From: Zoogloea ramigera
Lineage (GTDB): Bacteria > Pseudomonadota > Gammaproteobacteria > Burkholderiales > Rhodocyclaceae
Length of the DNA stretch: 44,562 nt
NCBI RefSeq assembly: GCF_006539865.1
Contig: NZ_BJNV01000043.1
Location: 1-44,562, forward strand
Direction: 5' to 3'
Each line of letters begins with the position of its first letter. Position 1 is the stretch's first letter. This document shows, one piece after another, positions 1-9,408 of the stretch. The position numbers and the translations under genes are program-made. The notes below the pieces were generated by a model, which made no database searches, was not told where the DNA came from, and was given only the letters and a program-made list of their open reading frames with translations.

Positions 1-1673
1 ATCAGGTGAAAGGTCAGCTGGCGCATGTTGGGGTCGTTGTAGCTTCCCTGGTGGTCATAGCCGGTGGTGCAGAACAGCCGTTTGATGTTTAGGCCGGGTG
101 CCTCGCCGGACTGCCAGTTGACCGTGCCGTCGCCTGGCGCGTCCTGGGGCTGGATGTGAAACTCGATGCTGGAGTTGGCGATCGGCCGTGGCCGGGTACC
201 GTTTGTCGGTTGGAGGGCGGGGTGGTCGGCCGTGGCCGTGCCCAAGCCGAAATCGGCAATCACCCTGCCGGGCGTGTTGGATGACGCAGGCTTGCCCTGG
301 CGTAGTCTGGCTTCATGCATGGCGTCCTGCCCGTGCCAGGTGCCGGCCCAGCGGACAGTTCCGTAGCTTAGTTGGTCGGCATCCCGTCCGTAGAAGGCGT
401 AGGTGTTCGGGTGGTAATAGTTGCCGATGATTTCTTTGTGGAAGTGCTCGGCTTGTCCGATCGCCTCAATGCATTTCGCCATCGCTCCGTTGGTCTCGCC
501 TTGGCCGAAATCGGTGGCGTATTTCTTTCCCGGATCGAGCAGCGCCGGATCAATCAATCTGTACCAGCTTTTCATGTCCCGATAGATCTCGTCGTAGGGG
601 TCGGATTGAGGCAGCGAGAGCATTTCCCTCGCCGTCGTGCCCTTGCGGTCCTTTACGAAGGCCTTCAGCCAGCCGGGCGGATGCAGATGGTTGGGCAGCA
701 GTTCGAGTGGGCCGGGAGAGACGCCCATCACGGGGATGGTGTCGGCGGGGGTCTTGCCGGCGATTGTCGCGAATCCTTTGGTTTTCAGGTTTTCTCCTTT
801 GGCATCTCCTGTTTCGGTGCCGCAGGCCATGCGCCGATAGGCGAGCGGCGCTCCCACGGCGGGCTGGACGCCATGGATGATGCCCAGCACCTTGTCCGGA
901 TGCCGCTTGGCGTAGGCGCGACATACCAGTCCGCCCATGGAATGGGAGATGAGGATCACCTTGTCGCACTGGTAGCCGGGGCGGGCCTTCCATTCCGCGA
1001 TCCAGGTGTCGATTCGTCGGGCGAGGCGCGCTGCGGCCTCCGAATTGCAGCGCAACCAGTTGTAACCCACGGCATAAACGGGGTAGTGGTATTGGGCGGA
1101 CTTTTCGAGCTCGGCTTCACTCAGTGCTGCCAGATCCCTGGCGTCCCAGCTCCCACGGTCGGCTCGTATGACGGACTGCCAGTGCGCCGCGATCACGCGG
1201 TTACCGTCAGCCTTGCGCACGAAAGTTCGATTCAAGCTCTCTTCCAGGGTCTGCAACCATTCGCCGTAGCTGTCCCAGTGAATCTCACCCCAGCCGCGTT
1301 CCCGGTACTGGGCCTCGCTGGCAAACCAGCCGACCTGGAGATCGCCGCGATCGTCAACTTCGGTGTCGTCGGGGTCGAGCAGGCGCTGACGGTCGCTCGG
1401 GCTGCGACCCTTCCAGATCCGAAATGCCTGATTTGCCGCATCCATGGTGCCATTCGGCGGTCGCCAGGCGATCTCGGACGGCTTGCCCTTGCTGGCCTTG
1501 GTTTTCAGGTTGCTGCCCATGATCCCGGGCACGAAAACGATCGGGATGATCTTGGAGGGTGGTACGCCGACCCCGGCGCGAACCCCGAAACGGATCGGGC
1601 TGGTCACGCTCTGTGCCTTGACTTGACCTTGCGCGTCGATTTCAACGGGGACACGGCGGATGGGTTCGCTCAT
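1..1673 (-). CDS. T6SS-linked lipase/esterase effector, LCAT/PGAP1-like alpha/beta hydrolase (partial, cut by left edge)
   Basis: About 557 codons are visible; the 3' end lies beyond position 1. Translation starts MSEPIRRVPVEI. Residues about 43-55 read IPIVFVPGIMGSNL, the N-terminal strand and oxyanion region seen in lecithin:cholesterol acyltransferase-like and PGAP1-like lipases. A GxSxG-type elbow, SHSMGG, places the nucleophile at about Ser245. Near the left edge, GYDHQGSYND offers a candidate catalytic His. No signal peptide is seen. The gene begins 25 bases after the VgrG stop, in the same direction, so it is very likely the cargo of that spike, acting on lipids of a target cell. An immunity gene would be expected just outside the window. 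Family call rests on motifs; the effector role is inferred from position. Confidence 0.8.
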   Translation of the reverse strand, partial: MSEPIRRVPVEIDAQGQVKAQSVTSPIRFGVRAGVGVPPSKIIPIVFVPGIMGSNLKTKASKGKPSEIAWRPPNGTMDAANQAFRIWKGRSPSDRQRLLDPDDTEVDDRGDLQVGWFASEAQYRERGWGEIHWDSYGEWLQTLEESLNRTFVRKADGNRVIAAHWQSVIRADRGSWDARDLAALSEAELEKSAQYHYPVYAVGYNWLRCNSEAAARLARRIDTWIAEWKARPGYQCDKVILISHSMGGLVCRAYAKRHPDKVLGIIHGVQPAVGAPLAYRRMACGTETGDAKGENLKTKGFATIAGKTPADTIPVMGVSPGPLELLPNHLHPPGWLKAFVKDRKGTTAREMLSLPQSDPYDEIYRDMKSWYRLIDPALLDPGKKYATDFGQGETNGAMAKCIEAIGQAEHFHKEIIGNYYHPNTYAFYGRDADQLSYGTVRWAGTWHGQDAMHEARLRQGKPASSNTPGRVIADFGLGTATADHPALQPTNGTRPRPIANSSIEFHIQPQDAPGDGTVNWQSGEAPGLNIKRLFCTTGYDHQGSYNDPNMRQLTFHL

Positions 1674-1698
1674 GATGAGTGCCTGGTTAGCTTTGGAA

Positions 1699-4245
1699 TC
1701 AGGGAAGGACGAGACGGACGAGTTGGATGGCTTGCGCGGGGGACAACGCCGTCCGCCCTTGCGCATCGGTAAGGCCCTCGATGACTTGTCCATCGTCGAG
1801 CGTCGCCCGATAGGCCCGGCCGGCGATCGGCGCGCCGGTCTGCTCGTTGTGGATCACGAAGCGTTCATCCGTTGCGAGGCTCGACTGTGGCAGGTCGGGC
1901 AGGTCGGCCTTGCCACCACCGCCCTGGTTGAAGTTGAAGCCGGGTGCCTTGATCTCGACGCCGTTGGCCGCGGACAGGGTGATCTTGCCGTCGGCGAGGG
2001 TGATCTGCGCGCCGCCGCTGCGCAGCGTGATGCCCTTGCCAGATTCAAGCAGGATCGATTCGAGGGACGCCAGCCGCAGGAGCTTGGCGGCGATCAGCTC
2101 CATTTCGTCCGACTGGGCCTGCAGGCTCAGTTTGCCGGCGGCGGCGATGAGCTTGATGCCGGCCTTGTGGGCGAAGGCGGCCAGGCCTTGCCCGGCGTGC
2201 AGGAGGAGTTTGCGTCCGGTGCTGAGGTGGGCGTCCTGGGTGGCAGTCAGGTTGAGCGCGCTGCCGCTGGCGGCGGTGATGGCCCCAGCGCTACTCATGG
2301 CGAGGCCTGCGGGAGCGCTGATGGCGATGGCCGGTGAGCCGCCACCGGCTTGCCAGCGCTTGATGTCGTCGGTGAGCCTGGCAGCTGGCTGGAGATCGGC
2401 CGTGCCGGCCTGGTGGGTGTCGGCCAGCTCGGCGAGCTGCCGGGCGATGGCGAGCGCGGTGTCGAGCTGGCCGGCGAGCTCCTGTCGGGCGAGCGCCTCG
2501 CCCTGGGCTCTGGCTTGTGCGTCGGTGGTGATGAGCAACCCCTGCGCGGCACGGATCGCGCCGGCGAGATCGCTGCGCAGCTCGAAGCCTTCGCCGCGCG
2601 GTTCGGCTTTGCCGTCGTGGCGTGGGTGGCCGAGCCAGCCTTGGTTGAGGGCGGTATGGCCGTGCTCGCTGGCAAGCTGGGCGCCGATCTGGCCTGGGCT
2701 GTCGTCGAAGCGCAGTTGCTGCAGGCGTGTGCCGTGCAGTTCGCGGGTGCTCCAGCCGCTCACGGCATGGTTGGCGGGCAGGCTGCCGGCGTTGTTGAAA
2801 TGGGGCGGGCGGTTGTCGGCGTTGTAGACGCGGCCGGTGATGAGGGGCCGGTCGGGGTTGCCGTCGAGGAACTGGACGATCACCTCCTGGCCGACGCGGG
2901 GCAGGGCGAGCTGGCCGTAGTGTTGGCCGGCCAGGTCGGTGGCGACGCGCACCCAGGCCGAGCTGAGGTCATCGTGCCGGCCGATGCGGTCCCAGTGGAA
3001 CTGCACGCGCACCCGGCCGTATTCGTCGGTGTGGATCTCGTGGCCAGGCGGGCCGACGACGAGGGCGGTCTGCAGGCCGTGGATGCGGGGTGTGTGGCTG
3101 CTGTGGCCTGGCGTCGGGCGCCACGGGATGCGCTTGCGCAGGCAGGTGAAGCGGGCACGGTACTCGGCGGTCTGATCCTGCCCGGTTTCGTAGTTGTTGT
3201 TGACGAGGTGATGGGCATCGATGATGAGGAATTCGTTGTCACCCGCTCCGCTGCCGATGGCCTGGATGTCGTAGGGGCCGGCCAGGGTGAAGCTGCGGCC
3301 GGGCTGGACGGTGTCGGCGTCGCCTTCGGCCGAGAAGTGCTTGGCGCCGGCCTCGTAGGCTTCCATGCGCCGTCGGGCGAGCGCATCCCCGTCGGCGGTG
3401 TTCCGGAAGCCGTAAGCGCCGGCATAGTCGTAGACTTCCAGCGGCGGCAGCTGGCCCTGGTCATTGAGGGATGGCACGTAGGCCGTCCGGGGGTGGGGAG
3501 TCTTGAAGTCGAAGCTCGCCGCGCTGTAGTGGTTCGGGATCATCCGGCGGCTGGCGGTTAACGCCCAGACGCCGCAGGGGGTTACGCCACTCCGGCCTTC
3601 CCAGGTGAGATGCCCGCCGCCATCGGCCGGGTCGGCCTCCCGGCTGTCGCCGCACAGCACCAGGGTGTGGCCATCCTGGCGATGTTCGTACCAGTAGGTC
3701 CACCCCTGGGCCTCCCACCGCCGGTGCAGGTAGTTGTGGTCGTCCTCGGCGAACTGGACGGCATCGCTCATCGGCGCATCGGGGCCGAGCTGGCGGGTCT
3801 GCCAGTCGTGCATCGGGTAGGCGTCGAGGATGTGGTGGGTCTGCTCTTCGAGAGTCTTGCCGTGAAAGATGCAGTTGTTGCGACGTTGCCGAAGGAAGGC
3901 CAGCCAGGGTCGCAGGGTCATCTGGTAGTGGGCAAACCCGGCGTCGTGCTTGAGGAAGCTGAAGGCGAACACGTGGCCGTTGAAGTAGCGGACCGAGCCG
4001 TCTTCGCGCTGGAGCTCGACGGTGACCATCTTGCCCATGACTTCTTTCAGGGGAATGGCCGGGTTGAGCGAGAGGACGTCGACGGTGTACTCGAAATCGC
4101 GGGAGAGCCCCTCGTCGGCCTCCAGGCGATTGGCCACGAGCTGGCTGCCTGCGGGGGCGTCGTCGTGGGGAAAGGCGAGCTTGAGCAGGCGTCCGTGCTG
4201 GCGCTGTGCGTGGAGCAGGGTGTCGAGCGTATTCGATGGAGCCAT
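1699..4245 (-). CDS. vgrG: Type VI secretion spike protein VgrG with C-terminal DUF2345 and TTR-like tail
   Basis: 848 residues. The N-terminal half has the gp27/gp44-like base-plate domain; the segment around GPPGHEIHTDEYGRVRVQFHW is the hallmark gp5 OB-fold junction of VgrG proteins. After the beta-helix region (GQEVIVQFLDGNPDRPL) there is a DUF2345-type repeat region, roughly residues 640-790, rich in Ala, Gly, Leu and Thr. The last 55 residues (TGAPIAGRAYRATL, then GLTDAQGRT) look like the small transthyretin-like adaptor domain that binds effectors. VgrG trimers form the puncturing tip of the T6SS tube. No other T6SS structural gene is in the window, so this looks like an orphan vgrG-effector island. 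It is the first gene of the pair with the lipase at 1-1673. Confidence 0.95.
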   Translation of the reverse strand: MAPSNTLDTLLHAQRQHGRLLKLAFPHDDAPAGSQLVANRLEADEGLSRDFEYTVDVLSLNPAIPLKEVMGKMVTVELQREDGSVRYFNGHVFAFSFLKHDAGFAHYQMTLRPWLAFLRQRRNNCIFHGKTLEEQTHHILDAYPMHDWQTRQLGPDAPMSDAVQFAEDDHNYLHRRWEAQGWTYWYEHRQDGHTLVLCGDSREADPADGGGHLTWEGRSGVTPCGVWALTASRRMIPNHYSAASFDFKTPHPRTAYVPSLNDQGQLPPLEVYDYAGAYGFRNTADGDALARRRMEAYEAGAKHFSAEGDADTVQPGRSFTLAGPYDIQAIGSGAGDNEFLIIDAHHLVNNNYETGQDQTAEYRARFTCLRKRIPWRPTPGHSSHTPRIHGLQTALVVGPPGHEIHTDEYGRVRVQFHWDRIGRHDDLSSAWVRVATDLAGQHYGQLALPRVGQEVIVQFLDGNPDRPLITGRVYNADNRPPHFNNAGSLPANHAVSGWSTRELHGTRLQQLRFDDSPGQIGAQLASEHGHTALNQGWLGHPRHDGKAEPRGEGFELRSDLAGAIRAAQGLLITTDAQARAQGEALARQELAGQLDTALAIARQLAELADTHQAGTADLQPAARLTDDIKRWQAGGGSPAIAISAPAGLAMSSAGAITAASGSALNLTATQDAHLSTGRKLLLHAGQGLAAFAHKAGIKLIAAAGKLSLQAQSDEMELIAAKLLRLASLESILLESGKGITLRSGGAQITLADGKITLSAANGVEIKAPGFNFNQGGGGKADLPDLPQSSLATDERFVIHNEQTGAPIAGRAYRATLDDGQVIEGLTDAQGRTALSPAQAIQLVRLVLP

Positions 4246-4343
4246 GCCTTGTCCTTTCTGCCCGTTTCACATTGCGCGAGGCATTTCGTGTGTGTGTGTC
4301 GGCACTGGAGCACTGCATTGTAGAGGGTCGTATATATGAATGG

Positions 4344-4372
4344 AATTAAACTAAAGTCATACGTTTTGGCAA
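4344..4372 (-). promoter_or_regulatory. Candidate sigma-70 promoter for vgrG
   Basis: On the minus strand TTGCCA (4367-4372) and TTAATT (4344-4349) are separated by 17 bases, about 100 bases upstream of the VgrG start. The surrounding 4330-4372 stretch is clearly AT-richer than the flanking genes. Match to consensus is moderate and no start site is known. Confidence 0.3.
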
Positions 4373-4532
4373 GTTTCGGCGAGATCTTAACCCGCACTAC
4401 CGTTTTCCGGTCGCTGCGCCCACCTTTGCAGAAGCCCGGAGTTCGGTGCGCGGCCCGCTAGAATGTGGCCCCGTGCGGGCTGGATGCGACGGGACCTCCG
4501 ACAAGATGGCAAACCCTTTTGGCTGATTGATC

Positions 4533-5435
4533 ATGCAACTCCGTATCGGAATCGACCTCGGCGGCACCAAGATCGAGGTGATCGCCCTCGGCGCGGCGGG
4601 GCAGGAGCTCGCCCGGCACCGGGTGCCGACGCCCCAGGGCGACTACGCGGCCACGCTGGCGGCGGTGGTGGGGCTGGTCGAGCGGGTCGAGCGCGAGACC
4701 GGCCGGCGGGGCACGGTGGGGGTCGGCACGCCGGGGGCGTTGTCGCGGGTGAGCGGCCTCATCAAGAACGCGAATTCCACCTGCCTGATCGGCGAGCCGC
4801 TGAAGGACGACCTGCAGGCCCTGCTGGGCCGCGAGGTGCGCGTCGCCAACGACGCCAACTGCTTTGCCCTGTCCGAGGCGGTGGATGGGGCCGGGCGGGG
4901 GGCGCAGGTGGTGTTCGGGGTGATCCTCGGCACCGGGGTCGGCGCCGGCATCGTGGTGAACGGGCGGGCCCTGGATGGCGCCAACGGGATCGCCGGCGAG
5001 TGGGGCCACAACCCGCTCCCGCTTCCGGCGGGTGACGACCTGCCCTTGCCGGCGTGTTATTGCGGCCGCGCGGGCTGCATCGAAACCTATCTGTCGGGGC
5101 CGGGCCTGGCGATGGATCATGCCCGCTGCAGCGGTGAGCTGGCGCGGCCGGAGGGCATCGTGGCGGGCGCCGCCGAGGGCGACCCGGCCTGCGAGGCCAG
5201 CCTGGCGCGCTACGAGCAACGCCTGGCGCGGGCCCTGGCGGGGGTGATCAACATCCTCGACCCGGACGTGATCGTGCTGGGGGGCGGGCTGTCGAACATC
5301 GAGCGCCTCTACCAGCGGGTGCCCAGCCTGTGGTGCCCCCATGTGTTCTCCGACCACGTGGCGACGCGGCTGGTGCAGGCCCGGCACGGGGATTCGTCGG
5401 GGGTGTGGGGTGCGGCCTGGTTGTGGCCCGATTGA
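4533..5435 (+). CDS. ROK-family sugar kinase, fructokinase/mannokinase (Mak)-like
   Basis: 300 residues from ATG 4533; a TTG two codons earlier is less likely. The N-terminus [16 protein letters not shown] has the ATP-phosphate loop DLGGT (residues 8-12). VANDANCF carries the catalytic Asp, and [15 protein letters not shown] (Cys175, Cys177, Cys182) is the ROK zinc-binding motif. The start and overall length resemble E. coli Mak, which phosphorylates fructose or mannose, but ROK glucokinases and N-acetylglucosamine kinases share these motifs, so the substrate is uncertain. The protein is cytosolic. It stands alone between the T6SS pair on the opposite strand and a small unknown gene, with no transporter or sugar regulator beside it. 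Confidence 0.85.
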   Translation: MQLRIGIDLGGTKIEVIALGAAGQELARHRVPTPQGDYAATLAAVVGLVERVERETGRRGTVGVGTPGALSRVSGLIKNANSTCLIGEPLKDDLQALLGREVRVANDANCFALSEAVDGAGRGAQVVFGVILGTGVGAGIVVNGRALDGANGIAGEWGHNPLPLPAGDDLPLPACYCGRAGCIETYLSGPGLAMDHARCSGELARPEGIVAGAAEGDPACEASLARYEQRLARALAGVINILDPDVIVLGGGLSNIERLYQRVPSLWCPHVFSDHVATRLVQARHGDSSGVWGAAWLWPD

Positions 5436-5622
5436 CCGTTTTGCCCCGGGATGGCGCAAAATGGGGGACGTTGCATTTATGGGGCGCAAAGGGGCGGAAA
5501 CGCCCGGCCCTGATGGGTTGCGGCCGTGAAGCAATGTTCGGCAGCCTGTACCCGGGGCCGGGCCTCGTTTCGCCCGGCCTTGACTCGTGCGGCCCGCCGA
5601 CTAGATTTCAGAATTCCCCGCG

Positions 5623-6066
5623 ATGATTTCCAACGAGAGTTCAACCATGCCTGTCCTCCGCCACCCCGCGCTGCTGGGTCTGCATTACACCGAACTGCTG
5701 GGGCGCCTCAGCCTCTCCCAGGCGGATGTCACCCAGCGCCTCCAGTATCTGGCGTGCCGTCTGTCGATGGGGGTGATGGAGAACAGCCTGCGTCAGTTCA
5801 TCCTGCGGCGCGACGAGGCTTACTATGCCGCCGACTGCGTGGAGCTCGAGGAGCGGCTCGGGGTGCTCTTCGATGCGGGGGCCGAGGGCTGCGTGACGAT
5901 CCTGCGCAGCTACATCGAGGAGTTCACCAACGCCCACATCCGCTGCCTCGAGGCGGCCTTCGAGACCGGCGGTGAAGCGCTGCCCCTGCGCCTGCTGCCC
6001 TTTGTGCCGCAGCGCGCCCTGCCCGCGCCGGGCCTGCCCGGGCTGAAGCGCGGCGCCCTCCGCTGA
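5623..6066 (+). CDS. Hypothetical protein, helical, unrecognised
   Basis: 147 residues from ATG 5623; ATG 5647 (MPVLRHPALLG) is an equally possible start, giving 139 residues. I do not recognise a family. The protein is soluble, mostly helical by composition, with no signal peptide or membrane segment. The middle is acidic (CVELEERLGVLFDAG) and the tail is rich in Pro, Leu and Ala. It is chosen over an overlapping frame starting at 5526 because its amino-acid mix looks like a real protein (few Arg/Pro runs). It converges with the sensor kinase gene that ends at 6082. Confidence 0.65.
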   Translation: MISNESSTMPVLRHPALLGLHYTELLGRLSLSQADVTQRLQYLACRLSMGVMENSLRQFILRRDEAYYAADCVELEERLGVLFDAGAEGCVTILRSYIEEFTNAHIRCLEAAFETGGEALPLRLLPFVPQRALPAPGLPGLKRGALR

Positions 6067-6069
6067 GGC

Positions 6070-6095
6070 GGTGCCGGGCGTTCAGGCCCGGCGCC
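6070..6095. terminator. GC-rich hairpin between converging genes
   Basis: A perfect 7-bp stem, GCCGGGC (6073-6079) with GCCCGGC (6086-6092), extends to about 10 bp through a G-T pair. It sits at the meeting point of the plus gene ending at 6066 and the minus gene ending at 6082, reaching into the latter's last codons. No U tract follows on either strand, so factor-independent termination is doubtful. Confidence 0.35.
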
Positions 6096-8028
6096 GGTCT
6101 TCGGGCGCTTGCGGCGCGATGTCTTCGGCGTCGGCCGGGCGAGCGTTGGCCACCATCAAGGTTTCACGCCAGCGCTCGATGGCCGCCGCGAGGGCGAGCC
6201 GGTCGACCGGCTTGGGCAGGTAGTCGTTCATGCCGGCGGCGAGGGCGGCCTGGCGTTCCTCGCTCATCGCGTCGGCGCTGACGCCGATGATGTAGGCGGG
6301 CGTGTTGGCCTTGCGCAGCGCGACGGTGGCGGTGAGGCCGTCCATCCGTGGCATGCGGGCGTCCATGAAGATCAGCTCGAAGTCGGTTTCGGCGCAGCGG
6401 GCGAGGGCATCCTCGCCATCGCGGGCGAAGACGATGTCCTGGGCGCCGATGCTCTCGAGCATGCGCGCCAGCACGGTGCTGTTGATCGGGTTGTCCTCGA
6501 CCACCAGGATGCGCGTGGCGCGGCGCAGGATCATGCGCGGCGCCTGGTGGGCGATGGCCGCGCCCTCGAGCAGGCCGGTCTCGAGTTTCACCGCAAACCA
6601 GAACTCCGAGCCGACGCCCTCTTCGCTCTCGACGCCGATGCTGCCCTCCATCAGCTCGCAGAGCATGCGGCAGATCGCCAGCCCCAGGCCGGTGCCGCCG
6701 TAGCGGCGGGTGGTGGACATGTCGGCCTGCTCGAAGGGGGTGAAGATGTGGCGGCGCTTGTCGGGGGCGATGCCGATGCCGGTGTCGTGCACGCTGCAGT
6801 GCAGGCCGACCTTGCCGCCGGCCTGCTCGCCGGCCCGCAGATGCACCCGGATCGCGCCCTGGGTGGTGAACTTGAAGGCGTTGCCGACGAGGTTGAGGAG
6901 GATCTGGCGCAGCCGGGTCGGGTCGCCGACGAGGGCGTGGGGGACATCCGGGGCCACGCTGCAGTTGAAGCGGATGCCGCGCTCGGCGGCGTTGGGCTGG
7001 AACAGGGCGCCCACCTCGCTGACCAGCTGGTGCGGGTCGAAGCCGATTTTTTCGAGCTTGAGCTTGCGCGCCTCGATCTTGGAGTAGTCGAGGATGTCGT
7101 TGAGGATGCCCAGCAGGGCCTGGCTGCTGTGCCGGATGGTGGCGATGTATTCGCGCTGCTCGGGGCTCTGGGGCGTCATTTCGAGCAGCTGGGCCATGCC
7201 GATGATGCCGTTCATCGGGGTGCGGATCTCGTGGGACATCATCGCCAGGAAGTCGCTCTTGGCGCGGCTGGCGGCGGTGGCGGCGTCGCGGGCGTCGATC
7301 ATGGCCTGCTCGGCGCGCCGGCGCTCGGTGACGTCGACGATGCAGTACACCCGCCCGATCACCTCGTCGTCGTGGCGGGCCGGCCGCGAGCTGACCTCGA
7401 AGATGCGCCCGTCGGTGGCGTGCAGGATGTCGAAGGTCTCGGCCTGGCTGCTGGTGGCGACGAGGGCCTGGAAGGCGGCCGGGTTGGTGAGGCTGGCGGC
7501 CATGTGGGCGAGGATGGCGGCGTCGTCGCGGCGGGCCAGCAGCGCCTCGGGCAGCGGCCACTGGTCGGCCAGGCGGCGGTTCATGTTGACGATGCGGCCT
7601 TCGCCGTCGAGCACCAGGATGCCTTCGGTGGTGGCTTCGAGGGTTGCCCGCAGGTGTGACGCCATCTGCGCCAGCTCGTCCTCGGCGCGCTTCTGGGCGC
7701 CGATGTCGGTGGCGCGCACCAGCACGCCTTCGGGGATCCGCCGCACCGTCTTGCGGGCGGTGAGCAGGCTGCCGTCGGCGCGGCGGTAGAGGCCCTCCAT
7801 GACCTGCTCGTCCACCCGGCCGCCGCTGCGCACGTCTTCCCAGAAGAAGACGTCGGTGAGGGCGCACTCGATCTCGGTGACGGCCTGCCCGACGAGCTGC
7901 TCTTCGGGGTAGCCGAGCAGGCGCGTGGTGGCGGGGTTGACGGCCAGGATGAGCAGGCTGGCCGGGTCGACCAGCAGCAGGATCTCCTCGGCGGCGGCCA
8001 GCAGGGCGCGTTGATAGGTGCGGATCAT
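6082..8028 (-). CDS. Hybrid sensor histidine kinase with two PAS domains and a receiver
   Basis: 648 residues. Two PAS domains cover about 5-110 and 125-235. A HisKA domain has the phospho-acceptor His266 in [12 protein letters not shown]. The ATPase domain has the N box around Asn383 (LVGNAFKFT), DTGIGI (415-420) and GTGLGLAI (445-452). A C-terminal receiver, about 506-622, has the acidic pair in VVEDN, phospho-acceptor Asp556 (FMDARMP) and Lys606 (LPKPVD). There are no membrane segments, so sensing is cytosolic through PAS. ATG 8028 is chosen because it overlaps the HD-GYP stop by 4 bases (ATGA); a longer open frame reaching 8901 is only the shadow of that neighbour. No Hpt domain is visible, so a separate phosphotransfer partner or output may exist. 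Confidence 0.92.
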   Translation of the reverse strand: MIRTYQRALLAAAEEILLLVDPASLLILAVNPATTRLLGYPEEQLVGQAVTEIECALTDVFFWEDVRSGGRVDEQVMEGLYRRADGSLLTARKTVRRIPEGVLVRATDIGAQKRAEDELAQMASHLRATLEATTEGILVLDGEGRIVNMNRRLADQWPLPEALLARRDDAAILAHMAASLTNPAAFQALVATSSQAETFDILHATDGRIFEVSSRPARHDDEVIGRVYCIVDVTERRRAEQAMIDARDAATAASRAKSDFLAMMSHEIRTPMNGIIGMAQLLEMTPQSPEQREYIATIRHSSQALLGILNDILDYSKIEARKLKLEKIGFDPHQLVSEVGALFQPNAAERGIRFNCSVAPDVPHALVGDPTRLRQILLNLVGNAFKFTTQGAIRVHLRAGEQAGGKVGLHCSVHDTGIGIAPDKRRHIFTPFEQADMSTTRRYGGTGLGLAICRMLCELMEGSIGVESEEGVGSEFWFAVKLETGLLEGAAIAHQAPRMILRRATRILVVEDNPINSTVLARMLESIGAQDIVFARDGEDALARCAETDFELIFMDARMPRMDGLTATVALRKANTPAYIIGVSADAMSEERQAALAAGMNDYLPKPVDRLALAAAIERWRETLMVANARPADAEDIAPQAPEDRRRA

Positions 8029-9314
8029 GCTGTGCGCCCCTGGCGAGCGTCGGCGTCGAAGTAGTAGGTCACCCGCTTGCGCGGGCTGAGGTACTCGTAC
8101 ACTTCGGGCGGCAGGTGGATGGGGCGCAGGGCCTTGGTGATGTTGATGTCGGGCTCTTCGTCGAGGTCGAGCATGATGGCTTCGTCCCGCGGCACCTGGG
8201 GGTCGAAGACGGTGACCCACGGCCGCAGGGGCCGTTGCGGGTTGACCGACGAGACCAGGGCGAGGGCGTCGTTGGAGAGGCGCACCACCGAGCCGGGCGG
8301 GTAGACGCCGAGGCAGCGGATCATCACCTGCAGCGCGCGGGCGTCGAACTTGGCGCGGCGCTGGGCGAACATCAGCGACAGGGCCTCGTGGGGCGTCATG
8401 GCCTTGGCCAGGTCGGCCGGGTTGCACAGGTTGTCGTAGTAATTGACGAGGGACACGATGCGCGCGAGGGGGTCGATCTGCTCGCCCTTGAGGCCCTTCG
8501 GGTAGCCACTGCCGTCGGCCAGCTCGTGGTGCTGGGCGATGATGCGCAGCACCGGCTCGGGCAGGCCGATCTGCCGCCCGATGCGCACGCCGTAGTCGCA
8601 GTGCAGCTCGCGCAGGTGGCGTTCGGGGGCGGTGAGCTCGTGGCGGGGGCGGGCGACGCGGTCGGGGATGTCGGCGAGGCCGATGTCGTGGAGCAGCGCG
8701 CCGACGCCGAGGGCCTGGCTGCTGGCCCGCTCGAAGCCGAGCTCCTTGGCGAGCATCATCGCCAGGATCGAGGTGTTGAGGCCGTGGAAGTAGGTTTCCT
8801 CGCCGCCCGGGTGCTCGCCCATCACGTGCAGGGCCACTTCGGGCTGGTCGAGAAAGGCCGTGACCATCTGATTGACCAGTTCGCCAACTTCCTCGAGGCA
8901 CTCCTTGGGCCGGGCGAAGAGGTTCTTGCTGATGTTGCGCATCACCCCGGCGGCCTTCACGAAGGCCTTTTCCACCTCGACCACCTTGCGCTTGCGCTCG
9001 GCCAGGCGGGCGATGCGTTCGCGCTTGCTGGCCAGGCTGGCGCTGGTGGCGGGGTCTGCGGGCGGTGGTGGCGGGGGCGGCGCGACGACGGGCTGCAGCG
9101 TGTTGCTACGGGGCTGGGTGTCGGAGCGTTCCGGGTCGTAGCGGAAATGCCGCACGCCCAGCTCGCGCAGGGTCTTGATCTGCTCCGGCGTGCGGATCTT
9201 GAAGCTGTTGAAGCTGAACGGATGGCTGAACCAGGGCAGGTCGAGGTGCACGAACAGCCCGACGCACAGTTGGTCGGGCGTGACGACGAAGTCCTGGGGC
9301 GGAGGCGCGGGCAT
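8025..9314 (-). CDS. HD-GYP c-di-GMP phosphodiesterase with N-terminal DUF3391
   Basis: 429 residues. The N-terminus (FVVTPDQLCVGLFVHLDLPW) is a DUF3391-type domain, followed by a Pro/Ala linker (about 78-92), a basic coiled stretch, then the HD-GYP domain. LLHDIG holds the HD pair (His209-Asp210), and HHELADGSGYPKG (262-274) is the full HHExxDGxGYP signature, so catalytic metal-binding residues look intact. Known members hydrolyse cyclic di-GMP. It is the upstream gene of a two-gene operon with the hybrid kinase, with a 4-base overlap implying coupled translation. A functional link between kinase and phosphodiesterase is inferred from that coupling. Confidence 0.92.
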   Translation of the reverse strand: MPAPPPQDFVVTPDQLCVGLFVHLDLPWFSHPFSFNSFKIRTPEQIKTLRELGVRHFRYDPERSDTQPRSNTLQPVVAPPPPPPPADPATSASLASKRERIARLAERKRKVVEVEKAFVKAAGVMRNISKNLFARPKECLEEVGELVNQMVTAFLDQPEVALHVMGEHPGGEETYFHGLNTSILAMMLAKELGFERASSQALGVGALLHDIGLADIPDRVARPRHELTAPERHLRELHCDYGVRIGRQIGLPEPVLRIIAQHHELADGSGYPKGLKGEQIDPLARIVSLVNYYDNLCNPADLAKAMTPHEALSLMFAQRRAKFDARALQVMIRCLGVYPPGSVVRLSNDALALVSSVNPQRPLRPWVTVFDPQVPRDEAIMLDLDEEPDINITKALRPIHLPPEVYEYLSPRKRVTYYFDADARQGRTA

Positions 9315-9408
9315 GGTGGCAAAAAGGGCGATCAGTAAGGCTATTTCGGCCTGGCTGCGGTGAAGTTGAGGCTTTCCGGCCCCGCCCGGCCTCGCGTCGT
9401 GATAGGGG

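Noticed and set aside
372-1772. 466-codon open frame on the plus strand
   Set aside because: Antisense shadow of the lipase gene, which has clear motifs on the minus strand.
5446-5475. TTTTGC/GCAAAA inverted repeat after the ROK kinase
   Set aside because: Only 6 bp with no U tract, so not called a terminator.
5526-5975. 149-codon open frame overlapping the 5623 gene
   Set aside because: Arg/Pro/Ala-rich translation of a shifted frame; the 5623 frame reads like a normal protein.
8029-8901. N-terminal extension of the hybrid kinase frame
   Set aside because: Out-of-frame Arg/Pro-rich reading of the HD-GYP gene; the real start is the ATGA overlap at 8028.
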